In this document: positions 1 to 4,881 of the stretch, piece by piece
How the letters are laid out: every line of letters starts with the position of its first letter
Numbering within the stretch: position 1 is the stretch's first letter
DNA from: Kingella oralis
GTDB taxonomy: Bacteria; Pseudomonadota; Gammaproteobacteria; Burkholderiales; Neisseriaceae
Assembly: GCA_905373195.1 (NCBI GenBank)
Contig: CAJPSG010000078.1
Span: 1-5,932 of the forward strand
Direction: 5' to 3'
DNA: 5,932 nucleotides
The notes under the pieces: generated by a model
Database searches by the model: none
What the model saw: only the letters and a program-made list of their open reading frames with translations
Told to the model about the DNA's origin: nothing
Translations under genes and position numbers: made by a program

Positions 1-710
1 GGTTACGCCTGCAACAAACCCAAGAGTTAATTGCCGAAATAGAAGCCCAAGGCGGCGTTGCCGTTACCACATCGCAGGGCGGCAAAAATCGCGGCACATT
101 CGTCTGCAAAGAACTGGTCTATGCCTATGCCACTTGGATTTCCGCCAAATTTTTCCTGCTGGTTATCCGCACCTTTGATGCCGTGGTTTCAGGCAGCCTG
201 AAACCCGATTTCCACCTAACCGCGCAAACCACGCCCGACGAGCGCAAACCTTTACGCGATGCCGTGTTTGCCCTTGCCGCCCAATATGGGCTTGCCTATT
301 CCACCGCTTACAAAATGGTGCACCAGCGCTTCAATGTAGAAAGCATTGATATGCTGCCCGCCGAGCAAATCCCACTTGCCGTGGAATATGTGCACCGTCT
401 CACGCTCAATGGCGAAGTGTTGGACAAGCAGCCTGAAAATGAAATCACGTTCAGCCAAAGGGAACTGCGCGAGTTGGCTACGGTAGCCTACTATTGCGCT
501 TGGTCAAACAACCTGCTGCGTGAGCTTGCTGTGCCGTTGTCTGATTTGGGTTATGCCAAAGCCAGCACTCTGCGCACGTTGCCTACTGAAAGCCGCTTTT
601 TCCTGCGCAATGTTCACAAGGCTTTGCTGCGTGAAATGCCTAAAATTGCCAGCGCATTTGAGCGCGATGATATGCAGCGCAGTTTGAGCCGCTGCGAGTT
701 GTTTATTTAA
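1..710 (+). CDS. KilA-N / ORF6C-type phage antirepressor-like protein (5' truncated by window edge)
   Basis: The reading frame is open from base 3 to a TAA at 708-710, giving the last 235 residues of a protein whose start lies outside the window. The visible N-terminal part (residues about 18-60) has the look of the end of a KilA-N domain: a GGKNRGTFV stretch, then KELVYAYATWISAKF and VIRTFD. Residues about 80-135 (RDAVFALAAQYG, then STAYKMVHQRFNV and LAVEYVHRL) resemble the ORF6C domain found at the C-terminus of phage antirepressors. Both domains bind DNA or associate with lysogeny control in known phages; that this protein does so here is inference. The C-terminal 90 residues are helical-looking and not recognised. 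The gene converges on the structural genes and carries two uptake-sequence copies. A GTG at 183 should not be taken as the start, because the KilA-N homology continues upstream of it. Confidence 0.82.
   Translation, partial: LRLQQTQELIAEIEAQGGVAVTTSQGGKNRGTFVCKELVYAYATWISAKFFLLVIRTFDAVVSGSLKPDFHLTAQTTPDERKPLRDAVFALAAQYGLAYSTAYKMVHQRFNVESIDMLPAEQIPLAVEYVHRLTLNGEVLDKQPENEITFSQRELRELATVAYYCAWSNNLLRELAVPLSDLGYAKASTLRTLPTESRFFLRNVHKALLREMPKIASAFERDDMQRSLSRCELFI
187..203. repeat. Palindromic DNA uptake sequence (exact Kingella-type copy at 191-202)
   Basis: The plus strand contains AGGCAGCCTGAA at 191-202, identical to the Kingella-type uptake dialect. It sits inside a 17-base near-perfect palindrome, TTTCAGGC-A-GCCTGAAA. 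The opposite strand therefore reads AGGCTGCCTGAA, the Simonsiella-type dialect. It lies inside the KilA-N gene, encoding a GSLK stretch. Confidence 0.85.
426..437 (+). repeat. DNA uptake sequence variant (11/12)
   Basis: AAGCAGCCTGAA differs from the consensus copy at the second base from the left only in the AG dinucleotide (AA instead of AG). It encodes the KQPEN stretch of the antirepressor-like protein, in the same orientation as the gene. Confidence 0.6.
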
Positions 711-715
711 GGCAA

Positions 716-735
716 AGGCAGCTTTCAGGCTGCCT
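716..735. terminator. Hairpin with uptake sequence between convergent genes
   Basis: AGGCAGC (716-722) pairs perfectly with GCTGCCT (729-735) around a six-base loop, and the right arm is part of an exact uptake sequence (724-735, read on the minus strand). It begins five bases after the stop of the plus-strand antirepressor-like gene and overlaps the TAG (734-736) of the minus-strand tail completion gene. Uptake sequences arranged as terminators between convergent genes are well known in Neisseria. The U-rich tract is poor on the plus strand and modest on the minus strand (TTTGCCTT), so termination strength is uncertain. Confidence 0.55.
724..735 (-). repeat. DNA uptake sequence (exact, minus strand)
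   Basis: Plus-strand TTCAGGCTGCCT is the reverse complement of AGGCAGCCTGAA. It forms one arm of the intergenic hairpin and overlaps the stop codon of the tail completion gene. Confidence 0.85.
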
Positions 736-1060
736 ATTCGTCCACGCGATAGCTCCATATTGCTACATGGGCTTTGGTGGCATAATCAAAACTGTATTGG
801 GTGGGGTTGTCTTGCTCCAAGCCTGCCGCTGCGCATACGGCTTTGATTTGCGCCACCAGCGCGGCGCGTTCTTTGGGATAGGGGGCAAACAGCGTGAGGC
901 GGATTTCAGGCTCTTCATCGTAGCCGCAATTGGTGCTGCGTTTTTGCCCGCCAATGCGTTGATAAAACAGCGCGGGCAGCGGCGTGTTGTTGGGCAAGTG
1001 TTCGGGGAAAACGCCCAACAAGGGGGATAGCAGGGCGTAAAGGCGTTGTTCGGCGGTCAT
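734..1060 (-). CDS. Phage tail completion/terminator protein (DUF3168-like)
   Basis: This 108-residue protein has the size and pattern of the tail completion proteins that sit just after HK97 gp10 in siphophages: an N-terminal helix (MTAEQRLYALLSPLLG), then a P-LPALFYQRIGG stretch around residues 28-37, then alternating strands (EIRLTLFAP at 52-60) and a helix beginning KERAALVAQIKAV. In related phages the protein caps the tail tube and connects it to the head. Its ATG overlaps the stop of the gp10-like gene by four bases (ATGA), so the two are almost certainly translationally coupled. It is the last gene of the minus-strand run and ends in the uptake-sequence hairpin. The tape measure and tube genes that usually follow are absent on this side. 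Family assignment is by pattern only. Confidence 0.75.
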   Translation of the reverse strand: MTAEQRLYALLSPLLGVFPEHLPNNTPLPALFYQRIGGQKRSTNCGYDEEPEIRLTLFAPYPKERAALVAQIKAVCAAAGLEQDNPTQYSFDYATKAHVAIWSYRVDE

Positions 1061-1575
1061 ATCGTGTTTCTCACGGCTTCTTGAATCGCTTGTTTGATGA
1101 TTTGCTCAATTTGCTTTTTATTGGCTTTAAAAGTTGGCTCAATAAAGGGCTGCGCTTGCGTGCCCGGGTGTTGCCATGTGTTGCCGTTTTTCAGCGTGAT
1201 TTCGTGCGGTGATGTACCATATTCTAAAAAGTGGGCAATGTAGCCAATGCCATGCACATCCGCGCCGCGTTTGAAGGTGATTTTGTGGCAGGAGGCGGCA
1301 TTGCGTTTGCGCTCGGCTTCGGGGATGTATTTGATAATCAGGGCGCGCGCTAAATCGCCTGGGCTGCGCGTGATGCGTGTGCCGTCGGCGAGGGTTACGC
1401 GGTAGGGCTGGGCGGCGCGTGGGGTGTTTTTGACGATTTCATCGCGCAAAAAATCTGCGGCGCGGGCGGTAGCGGCTCTGCCCACTTTGCCGCGTATCTC
1501 ATCGGGCAGGTGTTCTAGGTGCTGGATTAGCTGGTCTAGCCCTTTTACGGTCATGTTTTTGCCATAGCGAGACAT
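1057..1575 (-). CDS. HK97 gp10-like phage protein (head-tail/tail component)
   Basis: The 172-residue product carries the hallmarks of the HK97 gp10 family: a start of the type VKGLDQLIQHLEHLPDE, a helical RAATARAADFLRDEIVKNTP segment (residues 34-52), the HFLEYGT motif at 115-121 and a conserved HPGTQAQPFIEP at 136-147, followed by a helical tail. The family acts at the head-tail junction of siphophages. The start at 1575 has a good AGGAG Shine-Dalgarno seven bases upstream; the alternative ATG at residue 8 lacks one. It is somewhat longer than many family members, mainly from a loop around residues 58-105. The 67 bases upstream (1576-1642) are AT-rich and contain no gene or convincing promoter. 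Confidence 0.85.
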   Translation of the reverse strand: MSRYGKNMTVKGLDQLIQHLEHLPDEIRGKVGRAATARAADFLRDEIVKNTPRAAQPYRVTLADGTRITRSPGDLARALIIKYIPEAERKRNAASCHKITFKRGADVHGIGYIAHFLEYGTSPHEITLKNGNTWQHPGTQAQPFIEPTFKANKKQIEQIIKQAIQEAVRNTI

Positions 1576-1642
1576 GGTGTTGCTCCTGTTGATGGGATGG
1601 ATATATCAAGAAAATAGGTTTAAAAAATGGGAATTTTTAACG

Positions 1643-1972
1643 CTATTTGCCTTCTCCTGCTTGCAAATTGGCGACTATATCGGTGTATTCGCGGTTTTGC
1701 TCGTCGTGCAAGATGGCGAGAATGGCGTAGATTTGCCCGCGAAAAATGATGCGCATTTTATGCGTGATGCGGCGGTTAAGCCGTATGCGAAAAGATGCGC
1801 TAACGCTGTTCAAATCCACGCCGCTGGCTTGGTATTCTTTGCCGCTTGGGAAGCGGATATTTGCCCACACGCTGCTTTCAGGCTGCCATTCGGTGATTTC
1901 TGCGCCGTAGTCATCGCGGCGGATAATGGGGCGTTCTATTTGGATGCGTTGCGTAAGGTTGCTGGCCTTCAT
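1643..1972 (-). CDS. Phage head-tail joining (adaptor) protein
   Basis: This 109-residue protein fits the Phage_H_T_join/SPP1 gp16-like family. It starts with NLTQRIQIERP followed by DDYGAEITEW (residues 20-29), has VWANIRFPSGKEYQ (35-48), an Arg-rich strand region (RIRLNRRITHKMRIIFRGQ, 62-80), and ends with a Y-I-ILHDEQNREYTDIV stretch. These proteins form the ring that closes the connector and receives the tail. The start at 1972 is preceded by AAAGGAT with five bases of spacing. It begins ten bases after the stop of the connector gene. An uptake-sequence variant at 1877-1888 encodes the WQPES residues. Confidence 0.87.
   Translation of the reverse strand: MKASNLTQRIQIERPIIRRDDYGAEITEWQPESSVWANIRFPSGKEYQASGVDLNSVSASFRIRLNRRITHKMRIIFRGQIYAILAILHDEQNREYTDIVANLQAGEGK
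1877..1888 (-). repeat. DNA uptake sequence variant (11/12)
   Basis: Minus strand reads TGGCAGCCTGAA, one mismatch at the first base. It lies inside the head-tail joining gene, in the sense orientation. Confidence 0.6.
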
Positions 1973-1982
1973 GGGCTATCCT

Positions 1983-2255
1983 TTACACGGCAACGGGGGT
2001 GCGATAGGGGGTAAGCAAGGCTAAAACAGGTTGTGGCAAATACCATTCGTTGCCTTGCTCGGCATTGCGATTGGCATCCCAATAGCCGATTAGCAGCAAG
2101 GCGGCTTGCTTGATGGCGGCGGTGTCTAGGTTTTGATTGGGGTCGCAATGGGTTTTGATGGCTTGCTGGGCGGCATCCAGCATGATTTGCAAGGCGGCAT
2201 CGTTATCGTCGCTGTCGTAGCGCAAATGGGCTTTGACTTCTTCTAGGGTGAGCAT
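1983..2255 (-). CDS. HK97 gp6-like head-tail connector protein
   Basis: The 90-residue product is a clear member of the gp6-like connector family (Phage_connect_1). It opens with LTLEEVKAHLRYDSDDNDA, continues with helices containing AAQQAIKTHC and AAIKQAALLLIGYWDANR (residues 46-63), and ends with the typical PVLALLTPYR motif (77-86). In HK97 this protein forms the ring just below the portal. The start at 2255 is supported by AAAGGAAA six bases upstream. The frame stays open another 90 bases to 2345, but that extension has no matching features and overlaps the upstream membrane-protein gene. It starts eleven bases after that gene's stop, so the two are likely cotranscribed. Confidence 0.9.
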   Translation of the reverse strand: MLTLEEVKAHLRYDSDDNDAALQIMLDAAQQAIKTHCDPNQNLDTAAIKQAALLLIGYWDANRNAEQGNEWYLPQPVLALLTPYRTPVAV

Positions 2256-2266
2256 GGGGGTTTCCT

Positions 2267-2437
2267 TTACTGCCCGCGAATGGCGCGGATGATTTCGGGC
2301 AAATAGGGCAAAATGGTTAGGGCTAAAATGGCGATGCCAACGCACAATTTAATCCACCAATTTTTCGTTAATTCCAACATGGGCTGTTCTCCTACTGCTT
2401 TGAGTATATTTGCAAACTCTGCTAGAATATCTTTCAT
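2267..2437 (-). CDS. Small membrane protein A (56 aa; 37-aa short form from internal start)
   Basis: Not a family I recognise. The long form starts at 2437 with an AAGGA Shine-Dalgarno six to seven bases upstream. An internal ATG at 2380-2378 has its own AGGAG (2393-2389, eight-base spacing) and would give a 37-residue form. The C-terminal half is one hydrophobic segment (KLCVGIAILALTILPYL, about residues 30-46) followed by a basic end (RAIRGQ). It resembles the 38-residue protein at 5248-5364: IKLCVGIAIL here against IRMCIGIAVL there. A plus-strand promoter lies inside its coding sequence, and a predicted antisense RNA covers its start codon and ribosome site. In its mRNA the Shine-Dalgarno is also paired in a small stem (CCTTA/TAAGG, 2446-2462). 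The architecture suggests a type I toxin-like or antisense-controlled phage membrane protein. It occupies the place where the protease and capsid genes usually lie. Confidence 0.7.
   Translation of the reverse strand: MKDILAEFANILKAVGEQPMLELTKNWWIKLCVGIAILALTILPYLPEIIRAIRGQ
2400..2428 (+). promoter_or_regulatory. Predicted antisense promoter A (TTGAGT-17-TAGAAT with extended -10)
   Basis: The plus strand has a -35 TTGAGT at 2400-2405, exactly 17 bases, then TAGAAT at 2423-2428 preceded by TGC, giving an extended -10 (TGCTAGAAT). It lies inside the coding sequence of membrane protein A and points away from it. The predicted start point, about 2435, coincides with that gene's start codon. Confidence 0.6.
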
Positions 2438-2516
2438 ATTTAAATCCTTAGCTGCATTAAGGTTTGAATACAGAACCCCCAACAAGATTGCCGCCTTGTT
2501 GGGGGTTCGCGTTTTG
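2435..2516 (+). ncRNA. Predicted antisense RNA A (~80 nt)
   Basis: Inferred from the promoter at 2400-2428 and the hairpin terminator at 2473-2508. The transcript would be fully complementary to the start codon and Shine-Dalgarno (about 2443-2449) of membrane protein A. It would fold into a 5' hairpin, CCTTA (2446-2450) with TAAGG (2458-2462) around a seven-base loop, followed by the long terminator stem. A short looped antisense RNA over a small hydrophobic reading frame is the arrangement seen in type I toxin-antitoxin loci. No transcript data are available. Confidence 0.45.
2473..2508. terminator. Strong hairpin terminator between portal and membrane protein A
   Basis: GAACCCCCAACAAG (2473-2486) pairs without mismatch with CTTGTTGGGGGTTC (2495-2508) around an eight-base loop, a 14-bp stem. 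On the plus strand it is followed by GCGTTTTGTT; on the minus strand the following bases (TGTATTC) are less U-rich. It is therefore better suited to ending the plus-strand RNA, although it would also hinder minus-strand transcription leaving the portal gene. Confidence 0.75.
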
Positions 2517-2530
2517 TTGAATTCTGAAAC

Positions 2531-3760
2531 TTATTCCGTATTTTCAGGCTGCCGATTATCAAACGGATTGCTTTGCGCATCGCGTTTTGCCAGCGCGGCG
2601 AGACTGTAATTCTGTTGCTGCATATAGGGCGTGTCGCCGCCCGCCACAGCAGGTAAGCCTTGTTTGCTGCGGGCTTCGTTAATGGTGAGCACGCTGGCTT
2701 TTACCCCATCGGCGATCACTTGCATTTGGCTTTGCGCGTCCATGCGGATTAGGCTGTGCAAGTCAAATTCAGCCTTGGCATTGCCTAGCTCGTTGCTCAA
2801 TAGGGCTTCTATGGCTTCAATGAGACTTTGTAGGCAGCCTGAATAATAAAGCTCGTTCAAATCAGACACTTTCATACCTGCGGGCAAACTGCCAAAGCCA
2901 ATTAAAAAGGCGGGCATGTGAAACGCGCTGCACACGATTTCTGCCGACAAGCGCAGTTGCTCAATCAACTGGCTATCCACCGCGTTCACAGTAAGCTGCT
3001 GATAGCTCATGCCATCGCCCAGCACGGCGGTTTTGCCGATTTTGCCGTTGCTGTAGGCTTCGTTCCATGCTTGGGCAAGGTTTTGAGCTTTTTCGCGGTC
3101 AATATGCCCAGGGGCGGTCAAAATACCGCTGGGCAGGGCGCGGTTGGTGAAAAAGCTGCGGCTGCTCTCTTGGATGGCTAAACCATTCCCCGCCGCGATG
3201 TTGCACGCCATAATCGGCGGCAGCCCCACCAGCGGATGATAAAAGCAATTCCAGCGGTCGTGGATGATGTCTTCGGCGGCAAAAAGGGCGGTGTATTGGA
3301 TGTTTGCCAATTTGTCGCCGCCCACTTGATACCAAACCGCGCCTGTCTCGTCTATCATGGGCTGCACAAGGTCGGCGTTGAGCACATATAGCTCACTTAT
3401 CTTGCCTTTGATGTCGCGCTGTTTGTAGATATAGGCGTTGCCGTTGAGTAGCTTGCTGGCGAGCCAGCATTCAAAAAATTGCTGCAAGGTTTGATGGGGG
3501 TTGGGGCGTTTGAGATAAGGGGCTGAGATGTCTTGCTCTGCCCAGATGCCGTTTTTTTTGACTTTGGTTAATAACGGCAGCTTGCTGATGTCGTGGGCGA
3601 TTTTAGACACGCAAGAAAACACGGCGAAAAAGCTGTGGATGCTGTCTTGGCTAACGCGCGGCAGAAATTCTTGAAAGCCTACGCTGGATGCGCGCACCCA
3701 ACCATGCACAGGGACGCTTTGCATGGATTTGGCGGTAAATAGACGGCGAAAGAATCCCAT
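2531..3760 (-). CDS. HK97-family phage portal protein
   Basis: This 409-residue protein is full length for the HK97-type portal family (usually about 380-430). Family features are visible along its length: the start MGFFRRLF; a VFSCVSKIAHDISKLPL helix (residues 47-63); LLNGNAYIY (104-112); GLPPIMACNIAAGNGLA (179-195); FFTNRALPSGIL (203-213); and, near the end, a LTINEARSKQGLPAVAGGD segment (358-376). The portal forms the dodecameric ring through which DNA enters and leaves the head. The C-terminus (KRDAQSNPFDNRQPENTE) is short and polar. The start at 3760 has only a moderate AAGG upstream. In most HK97-like phages the next genes are the protease and capsid; here a terminator and a 56-residue membrane protein follow instead. 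Confidence 0.93.
   Translation of the reverse strand: MGFFRRLFTAKSMQSVPVHGWVRASSVGFQEFLPRVSQDSIHSFFAVFSCVSKIAHDISKLPLLTKVKKNGIWAEQDISAPYLKRPNPHQTLQQFFECWLASKLLNGNAYIYKQRDIKGKISELYVLNADLVQPMIDETGAVWYQVGGDKLANIQYTALFAAEDIIHDRWNCFYHPLVGLPPIMACNIAAGNGLAIQESSRSFFTNRALPSGILTAPGHIDREKAQNLAQAWNEAYSNGKIGKTAVLGDGMSYQQLTVNAVDSQLIEQLRLSAEIVCSAFHMPAFLIGFGSLPAGMKVSDLNELYYSGCLQSLIEAIEALLSNELGNAKAEFDLHSLIRMDAQSQMQVIADGVKASVLTINEARSKQGLPAVAGGDTPYMQQQNYSLAALAKRDAQSNPFDNRQPENTE
2543..2554 (-). repeat. DNA uptake sequence variant (11/12)
   Basis: Minus strand reads CGGCAGCCTGAA, mismatched at the first base, encoding RQPEN at the extreme C-terminus of the portal. Confidence 0.6.
2832..2843 (+). repeat. DNA uptake sequence (exact, plus strand)
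   Basis: AGGCAGCCTGAA lies inside the portal gene but on the strand opposite to it; in the portal frame it specifies the SGCL residues (307-310). Confidence 0.85.
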
Positions 3761-3763
3761 GGT

Positions 3764-3919
3764 TTAGCCTTTTTGCGTGGTTTTAGGGGCTTTTTTGGGT
3801 GTTTTTTCTACTTTTTCGGCGATTTTAAGCAAAATTAACACGTTGGCTTGGGCTTCGGGGATGTCTTGGATATCGCCTGCTTGGGCATTGTAGGTGGGGG
3901 TTAAATAGCGGATTTCCAT
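3764..3919 (-). CDS. Small phage protein (51 aa), β-rich N-terminus and Lys-rich tail
   Basis: This is a short gene that is easy to miss. It begins at 3919 with AAGGAT five bases upstream and ends three bases before the portal ATG. The product starts MEIRYLTPTYNAQAGDIQDI, continues PEAQANVLILLKIAEKVEK, and ends in a basic stretch rich in Lys, Pro and Thr (KTPKKAPKTTQKG). The pattern of strand, an acidic GD-I turn and a helix ending in LLKIAE resembles the small proteins found among head genes of many siphophages (of the type 'VRVLKPTY...GDVVEV...A..LI..GVAE'). Their role is poorly defined. Tight spacing on both sides indicates cotranscription with the 198-residue protein and the portal. Function unassigned. 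Confidence 0.75.
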   Translation of the reverse strand: MEIRYLTPTYNAQAGDIQDIPEAQANVLILLKIAEKVEKTPKKAPKTTQKG

Positions 3920-3930
3920 GTTTTATCCTT

Positions 3931-3942
3931 TTCAGGCTGCCC
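3931..3942 (-). repeat. DNA uptake sequence variant (11/12)
   Basis: Minus strand reads GGGCAGCCTGAA, mismatched at the first base. It overlaps the 3' end and stop codon of the 198-residue protein gene, just before the ribosome site of the 51-residue gene. Confidence 0.6.
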
Positions 3943-4528
3943 CAATAGCGCATTCGTTGATGCTGATGGCGAGTTGCGGGGTCTGTCCTGCGTTGTATAG
4001 GTCGTTTACGGCGGAAGTGATGCGCACATAAATAGCCACGGCTGCGCCGCCTTTGAGTTCTGCGCCCAGCGATAACGCGCCGCCCGCGCTATCCAACCCC
4101 GCTTGCGATAGGGCGAGCTTGATTTCGCTGGGGGCGTGGCGTTTGCCTAGGCACGTCCACACGGCTGTACCATCGGCTATGGTTGCGCCTACGGTGGTGA
4201 GAAAGCGGGGGGCGGCGGCGGTTGTGCCTGCGGTAGTGCATTGATAAAGGTAGCCGTTGCCGCCTGCGGGTTCTACGATTGCGCCAACGGCATAGGCGGT
4301 GTTGTCGGCGCGGTCGGCAAGGGCATCGGTTACGCTTAGCGTAATGTTGTCTATGCCGCTGTTTTTGGCGGTGCGCAGCGTGTGGGCTGGGTTGGGGCTG
4401 CCAAAATACATCACCAAGTCGGTGCTGCCGCCTGCGGCATCAAAGTTGAGCGTTTGAAAGCGGCTGTTTGCGCCGCCTTGGTTGCCGTATTCGGTGGTCA
4501 TGGCTTCGTTTTGCCAGAGTTTGAACAT
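3932..4528 (-). CDS. Phage virion protein with carbohydrate-binding-like insertion (possible tail tube/tail protein)
   Basis: This 198-residue product has two parts. Residues about 77-128 (TAYAVGAIVEP, then GYLYQCTTAGTTAAAP, then GATIADGTAVWTCLG) match a short aromatic and Gly-rich module that recurs in phage tail and fibre proteins and looks like a small carbohydrate-binding fold. The flanks (residues 12-72 and 130-198) are β-rich, with SPNPAHTLRTA, PSEIKLALSQAGL and a VAIYVRIT...LAISINE ending, as in tail proteins with an Ig-like fold. Its position next to the chaperones makes a tail tube role plausible, but I cannot exclude a decoration or tail tip protein. The start at 4528 has AAAGGAAA with good spacing; a second ATG at residue 10 has none as good. 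It starts 23 bases after the chaperone stop, and an exact uptake sequence fills that gap. Confidence 0.7.
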   Translation of the reverse strand: MFKLWQNEAMTTEYGNQGGANSRFQTLNFDAAGGSTDLVMYFGSPNPAHTLRTAKNSGIDNITLSVTDALADRADNTAYAVGAIVEPAGGNGYLYQCTTAGTTAAAPRFLTTVGATIADGTAVWTCLGKRHAPSEIKLALSQAGLDSAGGALSLGAELKGGAAVAIYVRITSAVNDLYNAGQTPQLAISINECAIGAA

Positions 4529-4540
4529 GGGGTTTCCTTT

Positions 4541-4552
4541 TTCAGGCTGCCT
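4541..4552 (-). repeat. DNA uptake sequence (exact, minus strand)
   Basis: Reads AGGCAGCCTGAA on the minus strand, between the TAA of the tail chaperone extension and the Shine-Dalgarno of the 198-residue protein. Confidence 0.85.
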
Positions 4553-4881
4553 TAAACAGGGTCAAAATCATCAAAAAAATCTTGCCCGCTTATCTCATCT
4601 GCCTTATGCAGCAAAAAGTCTTCAAACGCGCCTTTGTAGCCACCCATAGTTTGCGCCACGATATAGGCGGTTTGCGCGGCGTAGATTTCGGCGCGGCGCG
4701 TGGGCAGCATGTGTTCGGCGGCATAGGCGGCATACAATTGCAAGTCGCATTCGCTCATTTGGCGAATTTCTGCAAGGGTTTTGCCTAAATTGAGCGATAG
4801 GTCAATCAGGAAAGTTTGCCTATCGCTAAGCGGTTTTTTGGAGTTTGGCTGGATAGCGCGGCTTCCACGGCTTGCTGCCAT
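4552..4881 (-). CDS. Tail assembly chaperone, frameshifted C-terminal part (lambda gpT-like)
   Basis: This frame is open from 4881 to a TAA at 4552-4554 but has no ribosome site at its first ATG. Ribosomes probably enter it by slipping back one base at 4833-4839 from the upstream chaperone frame. The shared product would then be 113 residues of the upstream protein plus 93 from this frame, 206 in all. The conserved part after the slip begins PLSDRQTFLIDLSL, continues LAEIRQMSECDLQLYAAYAAEHMLPTRR in pieces typical of gpT-like domains (L-E-D-LY-AY, then P-RR-E, then AQ-A), and ends in an acidic tail rich in Asp and Phe (DFFDDFDPV). In lambda the corresponding GT fusion binds the tape measure and tube proteins during tail assembly and is absent from the finished virion. 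Confidence 0.85.
   Translation of the reverse strand: MAASRGSRAIQPNSKKPLSDRQTFLIDLSLNLGKTLAEIRQMSECDLQLYAAYAAEHMLPTRRAEIYAAQTAYIVAQTMGGYKGAFEDFLLHKADEISGQDFFDDFDPV
4793..4839 (-). promoter_or_regulatory. Programmed -1 ribosomal frameshift signal (slippery heptamer plus stem)
   Basis: On the minus strand the heptamer A AAA AAC lies at 4839-4833, in phase with the upstream chaperone codons CCA AAA AAC (Pro-Lys-Asn). Five bases later a 9-bp perfect stem begins: AGCGATAGG (4827-4819) pairs with CCTATCGCT (4801-4793) around a 17-base loop. The zero-frame TGA (4808-4806) lies in the loop. A slip of -1 joins the upstream frame exactly to the gpT-like frame. Heptamer, spacing and stem all match the classical signal. 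Confidence 0.85.

Noticed and set aside
183..185. GTG start for the antirepressor-like gene
   Set aside because: KilA-N-like residues continue in frame upstream to the window edge, so the gene is truncated by the window and does not start here.
1576..1642. AT-rich gap between the joining protein and the gp10-like gene as a promoter
   Set aside because: No -10/-35 pair with acceptable match and spacing was found on the minus strand.
1574..2014. Plus-strand open frame of 146 residues
   Set aside because: It is the complement of the head-tail joining gene, which has clear family motifs and a ribosome site.
2403..2431. Minus-strand promoter for the short form of membrane protein A (TATACT at 2408-2403)
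   Set aside because: The -10 is good, but the -35 position reads GATATT and there is no extended -10; I could not support it over chance in AT-rich sequence.
2267..2485. Longer 72-residue version of membrane protein A starting at 2485
   Set aside because: The start lies inside the terminator hairpin and has no ribosome site, while the ATG at 2437 has a well-spaced AAGGA.
3099..3335. Minus-strand 78-residue frame inside the portal gene
   Set aside because: Arg/Pro/His-rich translation typical of a shadow frame; the portal frame is well supported throughout.
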